64,000 bases of DNA from Pseudomonas kuykendallii (GCF_900106975.1 NZ_FNNU01000001.1:370260-434259), one strand, 5' to 3'. Shown: positions 39,374 to 49,858, numbered from the stretch's first letter. Notes: generated from the letters alone by a model not told the origin. Numbers and translations are program-made.

Positions 39374-39687
39374 TGACCCAGCCAAATACCGTAAACGTGC
39401 AGATTCTCGACAAGGAGTACTGCATCTCCTGCCCGCAGGACGAGCGAGCCAACCTGGAGAGCGCCGCGCGCTACCTGGACGGCAAGATGCGCGAGATACG
39501 CACCAGCGGCAAAGTCATCGGCGCCGACCGCGTCGCCGTTATGGCCGCGCTCAACATCACCCACGACCTGCTGCACAAGCAGCAACGCCTCGATCTGCAG
39601 GCGGATTCCACCCGCGAGCAGGTGCGCGATCTGCTGGACCGGGTCGACGAGGCCCTTGCCACCGATCCGGATGAAGCCCGTAGCTGA
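39373..39687 (+). CDS. zapA: Cell division protein ZapA
   Basis: This 104-aa ZapA protein binds FtsZ and bundles its filaments at the division ring. The N-terminal globular part (VNVQILDKEYCISCPQDERANLESAARYLDGKM) and the C-terminal coiled coil are typical. It overlaps the coiled-coil gene by one base. 6S RNA follows, the same arrangement as zapA-ssrS-ygfA in E. coli. Confidence 0.94.
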   Translation: MTQPNTVNVQILDKEYCISCPQDERANLESAARYLDGKMREIRTSGKVIGADRVAVMAALNITHDLLHKQQRLDLQADSTREQVRDLLDRVDEALATDPDEARS

Positions 39688-39708
39688 TTGCATGGCGGCC
39701 TATTGGGG

Positions 39709-39714
39709 TATACT
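39709..39714 (+). promoter_or_regulatory. -10 box of the 6S RNA promoter
   Basis: TATACT lies 7 bases before the predicted first base of 6S RNA. TTGCAT at 39688-39693 is a possible -35 with a short 15-bp spacer. Confidence 0.55.
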
Positions 39715-39720
39715 CGCCAC

Positions 39721-39897
39721 AGCTCCCTGGTGTGTGCGCCAGTTGGTCACGTCCCTCTCCCGATACGCAAAACCCTGGAGGCTGCACGTGGGGCCCGTGT
39801 GCATGTCCGCCTGACGGAAAGCCTTACGGTCTCCTGCAGTCGCCACCTTGAACTTTCGGGTTCAAGGGTCAAACCGACAGCGGCACCTCGGGGAGTC
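39721..39897 (+). ncRNA. ssrS: 6S RNA
   Basis: 6S RNA binds sigma-70 RNA polymerase and mimics an open promoter, damping transcription in stationary phase. The 5' end (AGCTCCCTGGTG) and 3' end (CACCTCGGGGAGT) pair to form the closing stem. GTGTGCATGTCCG, AAAGCCTTACGG and the CCTTGAACTTTCGGGTTCAAGG hairpin just before the 3' end are hallmarks of Pseudomonas 6S RNA. The length is about 177 nt. The place between zapA and ygfA is conserved. The ends are estimated to within a few bases. Confidence 0.92.
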
Positions 39898-39959
39898 ACC
39901 TTTTCAATCCGTGGACTCGGTCCGCGGATTCTTCGGTCATCCGCAGCGGCCCGTCCTTG

Positions 39960-40568
39960 ATGATCGCCAGCGAATCCCTTTCCCGCGCCGAACTGCGTCG
40001 CCTGCTGCGACGGCGGCGTCGCTCCCTGAGTCGCCTCGAACAACGCCAGGCCGCCCGCGCGCTCTACCGCCGCCTGGCGCAGCACGCGCTGTTTCGGCGT
40101 GCCCGGCACATCGCGATGTACCTGCCCAATGACGGCGAAATAGATCCGCGCCTCCTGCTCGAGGAGGCACGCCGCCGCGGCAAGGCGACCTATCTACCGG
40201 TGCTTAATCCCTGGCCGCGCACGCGCATGGCGTTCCAGCGCGTACGCGCGGGCGAACGCTTGCGCGGCAACCGCTTCGGCATAGCCGAACCGACGCGCGT
40301 GCCGAAGCGGCAACGCAAGCCATGGGCACTGGACCTGATCCTGCTACCGCTGGTGGGCTTCGATGAAAACGGCGGAAGGCTGGGCATGGGCGGCGGGTTC
40401 TATGACCGCAGCCTGGCATTTCTGCAGCGCCGCAAGGGGATACACAAGCCGCGATTGATCGGCTTGGCGCATGACTGTCAGAAGGTGGATCGACTGGCCC
40501 AGGCCAGTTGGGATATCCCGCTGCAGGCATGCGTTACCGACAGCGGATGGTACGGCGCCACCGGATGA
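39960..40568 (+). CDS. ygfA: 5-formyltetrahydrofolate cyclo-ligase
   Basis: This 202-aa enzyme converts 5-formyl-THF to 5,10-methenyl-THF using ATP. RAELRRLLRRRRRSL at the N-terminus, AMYLPNDGEIDPRLLL and LLPLVGFDENGGRLGMGGGFYDRSLAF (the nucleotide/folate site) identify the family. The start is ATG 39960; a TTG directly before it (39957) is an alternative. It is probably co-transcribed from the 6S RNA promoter, as in E. coli. Confidence 0.93.
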   Translation: MIASESLSRAELRRLLRRRRRSLSRLEQRQAARALYRRLAQHALFRRARHIAMYLPNDGEIDPRLLLEEARRRGKATYLPVLNPWPRTRMAFQRVRAGERLRGNRFGIAEPTRVPKRQRKPWALDLILLPLVGFDENGGRLGMGGGFYDRSLAFLQRRKGIHKPRLIGLAHDCQKVDRLAQASWDIPLQACVTDSGWYGATG

Positions 40569-40587
40569 TGCGTGGCGCGGAAGGCGA

Positions 40588-40725
40588 TCAGCGTTGCTGC
40601 TGCGCCGAAACGCTCACCGGAATGTCACCGGGGCGTTCCCACTGACTCTGGGTGTAGCCGGTAGTCACCACACCCAGACCGAACAGAATGACCAGAACCC
40701 ACAACAGATCAGGTTTACGTTTCAT
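40588..40725 (-). CDS. Small single-helix membrane protein (45 aa)
   Basis: A 45-aa open frame on the minus strand begins MKRKPDLLWVLVILFGLGVV, with a strong GGGAGG site 8-9 bases ahead of the ATG. Residues 7-24 form one hydrophobic helix; the remainder is polar, ending SVSAQQQR. It is convergent with ygfA and divergent from the EVE-domain gene. The ribosome site and clear membrane topology argue that it is real. The function is unknown. Confidence 0.72.
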   Translation of the reverse strand: MKRKPDLLWVLVILFGLGVVTTGYTQSQWERPGDIPVSVSAQQQR

Positions 40726-40913
40726 CTAATTGCCTCCCCCTTCCAGGCAAATGTTGCGCAATGTTCGCCGGCATTTTCTTTTCGGGCTCGCGGCCGTTGC
40801 GGGTCGAACGGGCGGCATTTTCCGCCAAGCCAGGAGTCCGTGCAATTGGCTAGATGACCGCACGTCAGACCAGAATCGGCCCCACCCCGACACCGAAAAC
40901 AAGGAGCAAGTTC

Positions 40914-41363
40914 ATGCCGCACTGGCTGATGAAGTCCGAACCCGACGAGCTGTCTATCCGCGACCTGCAGCGCCTGGGGCAGGCGCGCTGGGATGGCGTG
41001 CGCAATTATCAGGCACGCAATTATCTGCGCGCCATGAATGTGGGCGAACTGTTCCTTTTCCATCACTCCAGTTGCGCGGAACCGGGCATCGCCGGCATCG
41101 GCAGGATCGTCAGCGAACCCTATCCCGACCCCACGGCAGTGGACCCCGAGAGCCCCTACTTCGATGCCAGGGCGAGCCTGGAAAAGAACCCCTGGAGCGC
41201 GCGTGACGTGGCGTTCGTCGAAGCGTTTCCCGTGCTGCTGAGCCTGAAACGCCTGCGCGATGAGCCGGAGCTGGCGCGGATGCCGCTGCTGCAGAAGGGC
41301 AGCCGCCTGTCGGTGATGCCCATCGACGAGGACCACTGGCTGCGCGTGCTCGCGCTGCGTTGA
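40914..41363 (+). CDS. EVE domain protein
   Basis: This 149-aa single-domain EVE/PUA-like protein has MPHWLMKSEPDELSIRDLQRLGQARWDGVRNYQARNYLRAM, covering the ligand-pocket WDGVRNYQARN motif, and GELFLFHHSSCAEPGIAGIGRI. EVE domains bind modified bases in DNA or RNA in several systems. The role of the stand-alone housekeeping form is not established. AAGGAG precedes ATG 40914. Confidence 0.92.
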   Translation: MPHWLMKSEPDELSIRDLQRLGQARWDGVRNYQARNYLRAMNVGELFLFHHSSCAEPGIAGIGRIVSEPYPDPTAVDPESPYFDARASLEKNPWSARDVAFVEAFPVLLSLKRLRDEPELARMPLLQKGSRLSVMPIDEDHWLRVLALR

Positions 41364-41414
41364 GCGGCTGGCGGCACTGTGCTATGACAGCAGCCAATTA
41401 CCCTGGAATCCCCG

Positions 41415-43289
41415 ATGCCTCGTAAGCGTTTCGTCTGGTCCGCGCGCCTGTTACTGCTGTTACTGCTGATTCTGTTGTTCGGCGGCTGCGGGCTGCTGTG
41501 GCACAAGCTGCGCAGCATCCAGCAGGAACGCGTCGCCGAGCGCGTCGCCTATCACGCGCGGGCGCTGGCGCAGACGCTGGAGAGCAACATCGACGAGGAG
41601 GTGCAGAACCTCTCGCGCATCGCCCAGCTGTGGGATTTCCACGGGCGCATTCCACACGACGAGTGGACACTCAACGTCGAGTTCGCCCTGCGCCACTTCA
41701 AGGGCTATCAGTCGATCCAGTGGATGGGCGCCGACCTGCGCATCCACTGGTTGCTGCCCCTGGCCGGCAACGAGGCCGCGCGCGATTTCCAGCTCACGCC
41801 CGAGCACCCGAACTACCCGATCGCCATGCAGGCCAAGGCCAGCGGCCAGCCGCAGTTTTCCAACAGCTTCGCCCTGGTCCAGGGCGGCCGCGGCTTCGTC
41901 CTCTACGACCCTATCTACCTGCATGACAAACAGGGCGTAGCGCGCTTCGACGGCTTCGTGCAGGGGGTTTTCCGCGTCGAGGAGCTGATGGACGAGCTGC
42001 TCGCGGACAGCGCCGACGAGTTCAACGTGCGCCTGCTGGAGCGGCAGAATTCGATCTACACCCATACCACCCGCGAGGCGCGCGACGACCTCCAGCAGCA
42101 GGTTCCGCTGCACCTGCTGAACAACGATGCCTTTGCGCTGCAACTCAGCCCGACCCGTGAACTGGTCGCCAGCCTGGATAGCCCGTTGCCCGAGTTCGTC
42201 CTTGGCGCCGGCCTGGTGATCAGCCTGCTGCTGGTGGCGGCCCTCGCCCTGGCGATGGAAAACGACCGCCGCGCCCGTGCGCTGAAGGCGGGCAACCGTC
42301 GCCTGAACAAGGAAATGCGCCAGCGCGAGGAGATCGAAAAGGTGCTGATCGACAGCCGCGAGCGCCTGCAACTGGTGCTCGACCTGACCGACTCCAGCAG
42401 CGACGGCCTGTTCATCATCGACCCGAAGAATGGCGGTCTGCTGCACACCAACCGCGCCACCTACGACAGCCTCGGCTATGACGCGCAGAGCTTCGCCCGG
42501 CTGTTCAGCGAGGACCCGGAACGGATCCTGCCCGGCTATCACGCCTGGCTGGAGGAAGTCCGCCAGGCCCAGCGCGAGGATACCTCGCCGATCTTCCAGC
42601 GCGAGATGCGCCGTCGCGACGGCAGCGGCAGGGCCGCGGAAATCAGTGCCCAGCTGGTGGAGGTGAATGGCCACGAATACCTGATCGGCGTGTCCCGCGA
42701 CAACAGCGAACGCCTGCAACTGGAAGCGCACCTGCAGCGGCTGTCGCAGCAGGACGGTCTGACCGGGCTCTACAACCGCCGTTTTTTCGACCAACGCCTG
42801 CAGGCGGAGTGGCGGCGCATGTGCCGCACTGCGCGGCCGCTGGCCCTGCTGTTGCTGGATATCGACCACTTCAAGGCCTACAACGACGCCCTCGGCCACC
42901 TCGCGGGCGACGATGCGTTGCGCCAGGTGGGTGGCCAGCTGCAACGCTGCCTGCAGCGCGAAGGCGACGTCGCCTGCCGCTACGGCGGCGAAGAGTTCGC
43001 GCTGATCCTGATGGACACCGACGAGGCCGGCGCCGAGCACGTCGCCGCGCGACTGCAGCGGCTGATCGCCGAACTGCGCATCCCTCACCCCGACAGCCCG
43101 CTGGGCCGGGTGACCGTCAGCATCGGTCTGTCCACCTCGCGCGACGTGCCCGACAATCGCGCGGAAACCCTGGTGGCTCAGGCGGACGGCGCGCTCTATC
43201 GGGCCAAGCGCGCAGGGCGCAACCGGAGCATGCGCTGGGACGCGCTTGATCCGAATCAGTGCGACCAACTGCCGCCCGTCTCAAGCTGA
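41415..43289 (+). CDS. CHASE-PAS-GGDEF diguanylate cyclase
   Basis: This 624-aa inner-membrane enzyme makes cyclic di-GMP. One N-terminal helix (about 9-29), a periplasmic CHASE-type sensor (about 45-255; FQLTPEHPNYPIAMQAKASGQ, VLYDPIYL) and a second helix (about 258-280) precede a short coiled coil, a PAS domain (about 310-440) and a GGDEF domain. The active site is intact (GGEEF, 524-528), and an RxxD inhibitory site (REGD) lies five residues before it, so product inhibition is expected. The sensed ligand is unknown. It is transcribed on its own. Confidence 0.92.
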   Translation: MPRKRFVWSARLLLLLLLILLFGGCGLLWHKLRSIQQERVAERVAYHARALAQTLESNIDEEVQNLSRIAQLWDFHGRIPHDEWTLNVEFALRHFKGYQSIQWMGADLRIHWLLPLAGNEAARDFQLTPEHPNYPIAMQAKASGQPQFSNSFALVQGGRGFVLYDPIYLHDKQGVARFDGFVQGVFRVEELMDELLADSADEFNVRLLERQNSIYTHTTREARDDLQQQVPLHLLNNDAFALQLSPTRELVASLDSPLPEFVLGAGLVISLLLVAALALAMENDRRARALKAGNRRLNKEMRQREEIEKVLIDSRERLQLVLDLTDSSSDGLFIIDPKNGGLLHTNRATYDSLGYDAQSFARLFSEDPERILPGYHAWLEEVRQAQREDTSPIFQREMRRRDGSGRAAEISAQLVEVNGHEYLIGVSRDNSERLQLEAHLQRLSQQDGLTGLYNRRFFDQRLQAEWRRMCRTARPLALLLLDIDHFKAYNDALGHLAGDDALRQVGGQLQRCLQREGDVACRYGGEEFALILMDTDEAGAEHVAARLQRLIAELRIPHPDSPLGRVTVSIGLSTSRDVPDNRAETLVAQADGALYRAKRAGRNRSMRWDALDPNQCDQLPPVSS

Positions 43290-43362
43290 ACCTGTAAAGG
43301 CATCGGCTCGTCGTCTATCCTGACGGGCCGATGTCCCCCTCCGCAGCAGAAGGCAGCTCCCG

Positions 43363-44433
43363 ATGACACTCAAGGGAAAATGGACGATCCGCGCCGGCAT
43401 TCTCGCCGGGCTCCTGATCCTCGCCGCGCTGGCCTGGTTCGAATGGCGTCCCAGTGGCCTGGAAGACGGCATCGCCAGCGGCAACGGGCGCATCGAGGCC
43501 ACCGAGATCGACGTCGCCAGCAAGCTCGGCGGGCGCATCGCCTCGATCGGGGTGGACGAAGGCGACTTCGTCGAGGCCGGCCAGACCGTGGCGAAAATGG
43601 ACACCCAGGTGCTCGAGGCGCAACTCGCACAAGCCCGCGCCCAGGTGCGCCAGGCGGAAAATGCCACGCGCACCGCGCAGGCCCAGGTCAGCCTGCGCGA
43701 AAGCGAGAAGACCACCGCCGAAGCCGTGGTGCGCCAGCGTCAGGCCGAACTCTCCGCCAGCGACAAGCGCTACACGCGCACCGCGGCCATGGTGCAGCGC
43801 AACGCCATGCCCCGGCAGCAACTCGATGACGACCTGGCGCACCTGCAAAGCGCCCAGGCGGCGCTGGCGGCGGCGCGCTCGCAGGTGGCCTCGGCGGATG
43901 CCGGCATCGCCGCCGCACGCTCGCAGGTGATCGAGGCGCAGTCCGCGGTGGAGGCCGCGAATGCCAGCGTCGACCGCCTGCTCGCCGATATCGACGACAG
44001 CCAGTTGAAGGCGCCGCGCAGCGGTCGCGTGCAGTACCGCATCGCCCAGCCCGCCGAAGTGCTCGCTGCCGGCGGCAAGGTGCTCAACCTGGTCGACCTG
44101 GGTGATGTCTACATGACCTTCTTCCTGCCCTCTGCGCAGGCCGGCCGCGTCGCCCTCGGCTCGGACGTGCGCCTGGTGATCGACGCGATCCCGCAGTACG
44201 TGATTCCGGCCAAGGTGTCCTACGTCGCCAGCGTCGCCCAGTTCACCCCGAAAACCGTGGAAACCGCCAGCGAGCGCGAGAAGCTGATGTTCCGGGTCAA
44301 GGCGCGCATCGATCCGGCGCTGCTGCAGCAACACCTCGCCCAGGTGAAGACGGGCGTGCCGGGCATGGCCTACCTGCGCCTCGACCCGCAGGTTGAATGG
44401 CCCGAAAGGCTGCAGACCAAGGTTCCGCAGTGA
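43363..44433 (+). CDS. HlyD-family membrane fusion protein
   Basis: This 356-aa periplasmic adaptor is anchored by one N-terminal helix (about 8-26). The biotinyl-lipoyl-like half-motifs ([26 protein letters not shown] and [26 protein letters not shown]) flank a long coiled-coil hairpin (about 80-205). It resembles E. coli YhiI, which sits with RbbA-like ATPases. It would link the ABC exporter encoded downstream to an outer-membrane channel. The stop overlaps the ATPase start. Confidence 0.92.
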   Translation: MTLKGKWTIRAGILAGLLILAALAWFEWRPSGLEDGIASGNGRIEATEIDVASKLGGRIASIGVDEGDFVEAGQTVAKMDTQVLEAQLAQARAQVRQAENATRTAQAQVSLRESEKTTAEAVVRQRQAELSASDKRYTRTAAMVQRNAMPRQQLDDDLAHLQSAQAALAAARSQVASADAGIAAARSQVIEAQSAVEAANASVDRLLADIDDSQLKAPRSGRVQYRIAQPAEVLAAGGKVLNLVDLGDVYMTFFLPSAQAGRVALGSDVRLVIDAIPQYVIPAKVSYVASVAQFTPKTVETASEREKLMFRVKARIDPALLQQHLAQVKTGVPGMAYLRLDPQVEWPERLQTKVPQ

Positions 44434-47159
44434 ACTCGCAGCCCGCGGTCGCCCGGCTGCACGGGGTCGACCTGCGTTACGGCGAGACCTACGCCGTGCG
44501 CGGTGTCGATCAGGACATCCCGGCGGACCGGATGGTCGGCCTGATCGGCCCTGACGGGGTGGGGAAATCCAGCCTGCTGGCGCTGATCGCCGGGGCGCGG
44601 AAGATCCAGCAGGGCCGCATCGAAGTGCTCGGTGGCGACATGGCCGATGCCGCGCACCGCCGCGCAGTCTGCCCGCGCATCGCCTATATGCCGCAGGGGC
44701 TGGGCAAGAACCTCTACCCGACGCTGTCGGTGTTCGAGAACGTCGACTTCTTCGGCCGACTGTTCGGCCAGGATGCCGCCGAGCGCCAGCGGCGCATCGC
44801 CGACCTGCTCGCCAGCACCGGACTGTCGCCTTTCGCCGATCGCCCGGCCGGCAAGCTGTCCGGCGGCATGAAGCAGAAGCTCGGGCTGTGCTGCGCGCTG
44901 ATCCACGATCCGGATTTGCTGATCCTCGACGAGCCCACCACCGGCGTCGATCCGCTCTCGCGTAACCAGTTCTGGGAGCTGATCGCACGCCTGCGCAGCG
45001 AACGCCGCGGCATGAGCGTGCTGGTCGCCACCGCCTACATGGAAGAGGCCGAACGCTTCGACTGGCTGATGGCGATGGACGACGGGCGCATCCTCGCCAC
45101 CGGCACGCCGCAGGAACTGCGCGATGCCACCGGCTGCAGCAGCCTGGAGGAAACTTTCATCGCCTTGCAGCCGGAGGAGAAACGCCGCGATCACCGGCAA
45201 CTGGTGATTCCGCCGCGCCCCCAGGACGAAGCCGGACAGATCGCCATCGAGGCGCGCGAGCTGACCTGCCGCTTCGGCGACTTCGTCGCGGTCGACCATG
45301 TGAATTTCCGCATCGAGCGCGGCGAGATCTTCGGCTTCCTCGGCTCCAACGGCTGCGGCAAGTCGACCACCATGAAGATGCTCACCGGCCTGCTGCCGGC
45401 CAGCGAGGGCGAGGCCTTCCTGTTCGGCCAGAAGGTCGACCCGCAAGACATGAACACCCGCCGCCGGGTCGGCTACATGTCCCAGGGTTTCTCGCTGTAC
45501 GCCGAACTCAGCGTGCGCCAGAACCTGGTGCTGCACGCCCAGCTGTTCCATGTGCCGCGCGAGCAGATCGACGCACGGGTCGCCGAGATGGCTGGCCGCT
45601 TCGACCTGCTCGGCTCACTGGACGCCCTGCCCGACGCCCTGCCGCTGGGCATGCGTCAGCGTCTTTCGCTGGCGGTGGCGGTGATCCACAAGCCGGAAAT
45701 CCTGATCCTCGACGAGCCGACCTCCGGGGTCGACCCGATCGCCCGCGACGGTTTCTGGGAGCTGATGATCGACCTGTCGCGCAACGATGGCGTGACCATC
45801 TTCATCTCCACCCACTTCATGAACGAAGCGCTGCGCTGCGACCGCATCTCGCTGATGCACGCGGGCAAAGTGCTCGACAGCGACACCCCGCAGGCGCTGA
45901 TCGCCAAGCGGGGTCTGCCGACCCTGGAGGCGACCTTCATCGCCTACCTCGAGGAAGCCACCGGCGCCGCCAGCGCATCCGAGCCGGCAACGCCGGTCGG
46001 CGCGCCCGTGGCGCCGCAGGCGCAGCCACAACGGCGCTTCAGCCTGCGCCGGCTGCTCAGCTACTCGCTGCGCGAGAGCATGGAGCTGCGCCGCGATCCG
46101 ATCCGTCGCACGCTGGCGCTGCTCGGCCCGCTGCTGCTGATGTTCATCATCGGCTATGGCATCAACCTGGACGTGGAGAACCTGACCTTCGCCGTGCTCG
46201 ACCGAGACCAGACCACCACCAGCCAGGAGTACGTGCTCAACCTGACCGGCTCGCGCTACTTCACCGAGCGCCCGGCGATCACCGATTACGCCGACCTCGA
46301 GCGGCGCATGCGCGATGGCGAGATCAGCCTGGCGGTGGAAATCCCGGCGCATTTCGGCCGCGACCTCAAGCGCGGCGCCAGCCCGCAGATCGGCATGTGG
46401 ATCGACGGTGCCATGCCGACCCGCGCCGACACCATCAACGGCTATGTGCAGGGCCTGCACAACGACTATCTGCGCGAGCTGGCGCGGCGCTCGCCGCAAC
46501 CCGGCGCTGCGGCGCTGGCGGACCTCGAGGTGCGCTACCGCTACAACCCCGACGTGGAAAGCCTCAAGGCCATGGTGCCGGCGGTGATCCCGATGATGCT
46601 GATGCTGATCCCGGCGATGCTCACCGCACTCGGCGTGGTCCGCGAGAAGGAGCTCGGCTCGATCATCAACCTCTACGTCACCCCGGTCACGAAGCTGGAG
46701 TTCCTCCTCGGCAAGCAACTGCCCTACGTGGGCATCGGCCTGCTCAACTTCCTCTCCCTCGTCACCTTCGCGGTGCTGGTGTTCGACGTGCCGATCAAGG
46801 GCAGCCCGGCAGCCCTGGCAATCGGCGCGCTGCTCTACCTGTTCTGCTCGACCGGGCTCGGCCTGCTGATATCGACCTTCACCCGCAGCCAGATCGCCGC
46901 GGTGTTCGGCACCGCCATCGCCACCATGCTGCCGGCCATCCAGTTCTCCGGCCTGATCTACCCGGTGTCGGCACTCGAAGGTCTGGGCGCGCTGATCGGG
47001 CACCTCTATCCGACGTCGCACTTCGTGGTGATCAGCCGCGGGGCCTTCTCCAAGGCGCTGGGCGTCGCCGACCTGGCCGCCTATTTCATGCCGCTGCTGC
47101 TGACCGTTCCCCTGCTGACGCTGCTCAGCACGACACTGTTGAAGAAGCAGGAGGCCTGA
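44430..47159 (+). CDS. RbbA-like ABC transporter: two ATPase domains fused to ABC-2 permease
   Basis: This 909-aa protein has two nucleotide-binding domains and one membrane domain. NBD1 has Walker [10 protein letters not shown] and Walker [20 protein letters not shown]2 has GSNGCGKST and [16 protein letters not shown]. From about residue 545 an ABC-2 permease begins, with a first helix and a large loop, then five helices near the end. The layout is that of RbbA/YhiH. The start is GTG 44430, overlapping the HlyD stop (GTGA). The upstream in-frame ATG 44397 lies inside the adaptor gene. The exported compound is unknown. Confidence 0.92.
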   Translation: MNSQPAVARLHGVDLRYGETYAVRGVDQDIPADRMVGLIGPDGVGKSSLLALIAGARKIQQGRIEVLGGDMADAAHRRAVCPRIAYMPQGLGKNLYPTLSVFENVDFFGRLFGQDAAERQRRIADLLASTGLSPFADRPAGKLSGGMKQKLGLCCALIHDPDLLILDEPTTGVDPLSRNQFWELIARLRSERRGMSVLVATAYMEEAERFDWLMAMDDGRILATGTPQELRDATGCSSLEETFIALQPEEKRRDHRQLVIPPRPQDEAGQIAIEARELTCRFGDFVAVDHVNFRIERGEIFGFLGSNGCGKSTTMKMLTGLLPASEGEAFLFGQKVDPQDMNTRRRVGYMSQGFSLYAELSVRQNLVLHAQLFHVPREQIDARVAEMAGRFDLLGSLDALPDALPLGMRQRLSLAVAVIHKPEILILDEPTSGVDPIARDGFWELMIDLSRNDGVTIFISTHFMNEALRCDRISLMHAGKVLDSDTPQALIAKRGLPTLEATFIAYLEEATGAASASEPATPVGAPVAPQAQPQRRFSLRRLLSYSLRESMELRRDPIRRTLALLGPLLLMFIIGYGINLDVENLTFAVLDRDQTTTSQEYVLNLTGSRYFTERPAITDYADLERRMRDGEISLAVEIPAHFGRDLKRGASPQIGMWIDGAMPTRADTINGYVQGLHNDYLRELARRSPQPGAAALADLEVRYRYNPDVESLKAMVPAVIPMMLMLIPAMLTALGVVREKELGSIINLYVTPVTKLEFLLGKQLPYVGIGLLNFLSLVTFAVLVFDVPIKGSPAALAIGALLYLFCSTGLGLLISTFTRSQIAAVFGTAIATMLPAIQFSGLIYPVSALEGLGALIGHLYPTSHFVVISRGAFSKALGVADLAAYFMPLLLTVPLLTLLSTTLLKKQEA

Positions 47160-47161
47160 CC

Positions 47162-48286
47162 ATGGAGCGCCTGGCCAACATCCTCCACCTGGGGCTCAAG
47201 GAGTTCCGCAGCCTGGGCCGCGACTACGCGCTGCTGGCGCTGATCGTCTGGTCGTTCAGCGTTGGCGTCTACTCGTCCGCCACCAGCATGCCGGAGAGCC
47301 TGCACAATGCCGCGATCGCGGTGGTCGACGAGGACCGCTCGCAGCTGTCCACACGGATCGTCCACAGCTTCCAGCCGCCCTACTTTCTCAGCCCGGCGTT
47401 GATCGACCTGAACCGCATGGACCATGGCATGGACGCCGGGCTCTACACCTTCACCCTGAACGTGCCGCCGAACTTCCAGAGCGATGTGCTCGCCGGCCGC
47501 CAGCCGGCGCTGCAACTGAACGTAGACGCCACCCAGATCAGCCAGGCGTTCACCGGCGCCGGCTACATCCAGAACATCGTCAGCAGCGAGATCGGCGAAT
47601 TCATCGGCCGCTACCGCGCCCTCGCCGCCCAACACGCCGAGCTGAACGTGCGCATGCAGTTCAACCCGAACCTGACGCGCACCTGGTTCGGCTCGGTGAT
47701 GGAAGTGATCAACCAGATCACCATGCTCTCGATCATTCTCACTGGCGCGGCGCTGATCCGCGAACGCGAGCACGGCACCATCGAGCACCTGCTGGTGATG
47801 CCGGTGACACCGTTCGAGATCATGCTGGCCAAGGTCTGGTCGATGGGCGCGGTGGTACTCGGCGCTGCGGCGCTGTCGCTGCTGCTGGTGGTCCAGGGCT
47901 GGCTGCAGGTGCCGATCGCCGGCTCGGTGGGGTTGTTCCTCGCAGGCGCCGCACTGCACCTGTTCGCCACCACCTCGATGGGCATCTTCTTCGGCACTCT
48001 GGCGCGCTCGATGCCGCAACTCGGCCTGCTGATCATCCTGGTGCTGATGCCGCTGCAGATACTCTCCGGCGGGACCACGCCGCGCGAGAGCATGCCGGAG
48101 GTGATCCAGCGGATCATGCTGCTGGCACCGACGACCCACTTCGTCGCCCTGGCCCAGGCGATTCTCTACCGCGGTGCGGGGTTGTCGATCATCTGGCCGC
48201 AGTTGCTGGCGATCATCGGCATCGGCAGCCTGTTCTTCTTCGCCGCGCTGAGCCGCTTCCGCAAGACGCTGGCGCAGATGGCCTGA
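47162..48286 (+). CDS. ABC-2 type permease (YhhJ-like)
   Basis: This 374-aa inner-membrane permease has one N-terminal helix (about 20-40), a large periplasmic loop (about 45-180) and five C-terminal helices. The ABC-2 signature REREHGTIEHLLVMPVTPFEIMLAKV is present. It starts 2 bp after the RbbA-like gene, and with it and the HlyD protein makes a complete exporter in the yhiI-rbbA-yhhJ arrangement. It probably pairs with the membrane domain of the upstream fusion protein. Confidence 0.92.
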   Translation: MERLANILHLGLKEFRSLGRDYALLALIVWSFSVGVYSSATSMPESLHNAAIAVVDEDRSQLSTRIVHSFQPPYFLSPALIDLNRMDHGMDAGLYTFTLNVPPNFQSDVLAGRQPALQLNVDATQISQAFTGAGYIQNIVSSEIGEFIGRYRALAAQHAELNVRMQFNPNLTRTWFGSVMEVINQITMLSIILTGAALIREREHGTIEHLLVMPVTPFEIMLAKVWSMGAVVLGAAALSLLLVVQGWLQVPIAGSVGLFLAGAALHLFATTSMGIFFGTLARSMPQLGLLIILVLMPLQILSGGTTPRESMPEVIQRIMLLAPTTHFVALAQAILYRGAGLSIIWPQLLAIIGIGSLFFFAALSRFRKTLAQMA

Positions 48287-48295
48287 AACGCCGGG

Positions 48296-48712
48296 CTAGG
48301 GCTGGACGACCAGGTTGTTGAACAGCAGGTCGTCCACCAGCGGCGCGCCTTCCTCCTGCTGGAGCACGTCCTGGACCTGCTTGAGCGCCTCCTGGCGCAG
48401 CTTTTCCTTGCCGTCCGGGCTGCCCAGGCTCTCGTCGGTCTGCTGCGAGAAGATCATCACCAGCTGATTGCGGATCAAGGGCTCGTGGTGCTCGACCTTG
48501 GCCTTGGCGTCGGCGCTCTTCACCTGCAGCGCGATGTCCGCCTTGTAGTACTTCAGCTTCGGCCCGGACCCGTAGTTGCCGACCAGCGCGGGGGTGAGGC
48601 CGATGTAGGCCGTCGTCGGCGCGGCCGCCTCGCCTTCCTTGGGTTCGGCTTCCTCGTTGGCGTGCGCCAGCGGCAGGGACAGGGCGAGCAGTAACGCGAT
48701 GCAGGTTTTCAA
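48296..48712 (-). CDS. FliL-like exported protein
   Basis: This 138-aa protein has a Sec signal peptide (MKTCIALLLALSLPLAHA) and a FliL-type domain (TTAYIGLTPALVGNYG, YYKADIALQVKSADAKAKVEHHEPLIRNQLVMIFSQQ). Unlike flagellar FliL, it has a cleavable signal instead of a membrane anchor and is far from flagellar genes. The P. aeruginosa equivalent in this neighbourhood is also annotated as FliL-related. The role is unknown. It is convergent with the ABC permease. Confidence 0.85.
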   Translation of the reverse strand: MKTCIALLLALSLPLAHANEEAEPKEGEAAAPTTAYIGLTPALVGNYGSGPKLKYYKADIALQVKSADAKAKVEHHEPLIRNQLVMIFSQQTDESLGSPDGKEKLRQEALKQVQDVLQQEEGAPLVDDLLFNNLVVQP

Positions 48713-48880
48713 AGCCGATTCTCCAGAGGTCTGCGCCTAGCATAGCCAGTGTGCGTGCCGCGCCCAAGCCCGCCGGCGATCACGGCTTATGCCCGGCCAT
48801 CAGGCAGGGGCATGCTGATTGACCGGGCAGGCCTCGCCCCTACACTGCCAGGCCAACAATCAGAACGAAGGAAGCCCCCG

Positions 48881-49858
48881 ATGAAAGCCGTGCTCTGCAA
48901 AGCCTTCGGCCCCGCCGACAGCCTGGTCCTCGAAGACATCGCCAGCCCGCAGCCCAAGGGCAACGAAGTGCTCCTCGACGTGCACGCCGCCGGGGTCAAC
49001 TTCCCCGACACCCTGATCATCGAGGGCAAGTACCAGTTCAAGCCGCCCTTCCCGTTCTCGCCGGGCGGCGAAGCGGCCGGGGTGGTCGCGGCAGTGGGCG
49101 AAAAGGTCGGCCACCTGAAGGTCGGCGACCGGGTCATGGCGCTGACCGGCTGGGGCAGCTTCGCCGAACAGGTCGCGGTGCCCGGCTATAACGTGATGCC
49201 GATCCCCGAGGGCATGGACTTCGCCAGTGCGGCGGCCTTCGGCATGACCTACGGCACCTCGATGCACGCCCTCAAGCAACGCGGTAACCTGCAGCCGGGC
49301 GAGACCCTGCTGGTGCTCGGTGCCTCCGGCGGCGTCGGCCTGGCCGCGGTGGAAATCGGCAAGGCGCTGGGCGCGCGGGTGATCGCCGCGGCGAGCAGCG
49401 CGGAAAAGCTGGCGGTGGCGAAGAACGCCGGCGCCGACGAGCTGATCAACTACAGCGAAGGCAGCCTCAAGGACCAGTTGAAGACGCTGACCGGCGGCAA
49501 GGGCGTCGACGTGATCTACGACCCGGTCGGCGGCGAGCTGTTCGAGGAAGCCTTCCGCTTCATCGCCTGGAATGGCCGCATGCTGGTGGTCGGCTTCGCC
49601 AGCGGGACCATCCCCGCCCTGCCGGCCAACCTCACGCTGCTCAAGGGCGCGTCGCTGGTGGGGGTGTTCTGGGGCTCGTTCGCCCAGCGCCAGCCGCAGG
49701 ACAACGCCGCCAACTTCCAGCAGCTGTTCCACTGGTTCGCCGAAGGCAAGATCAAGCCATTGGTATCGCAGACCTTCCCGCTGAACCAGGCCGGCGCCGC
49801 CATCGATACGCTCGGCCAGCGCCGGGCCGTGGGCAAGATCGTGGTGCAGGTGCGCTGA
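48881..49858 (+). CDS. Zinc-less quinone oxidoreductase (MDR family)
   Basis: This 325-aa NADPH:quinone oxidoreductase-like member of the medium-chain dehydrogenase family has a GroES-like N-terminal domain (VHAAGVNFPDTLIIEGKYQFKPPFPFSPGGEAAGVV) and a Rossmann domain with GASGGVGLAAVEIGKALGARVI. Structural and catalytic zinc cysteines are missing, as in the QOR group. The substrate is not defined. GAAGGA precedes ATG 48881, and a strong terminator follows. Confidence 0.92.
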   Translation: MKAVLCKAFGPADSLVLEDIASPQPKGNEVLLDVHAAGVNFPDTLIIEGKYQFKPPFPFSPGGEAAGVVAAVGEKVGHLKVGDRVMALTGWGSFAEQVAVPGYNVMPIPEGMDFASAAAFGMTYGTSMHALKQRGNLQPGETLLVLGASGGVGLAAVEIGKALGARVIAAASSAEKLAVAKNAGADELINYSEGSLKDQLKTLTGGKGVDVIYDPVGGELFEEAFRFIAWNGRMLVVGFASGTIPALPANLTLLKGASLVGVFWGSFAQRQPQDNAANFQQLFHWFAEGKIKPLVSQTFPLNQAGAAIDTLGQRRAVGKIVVQVR

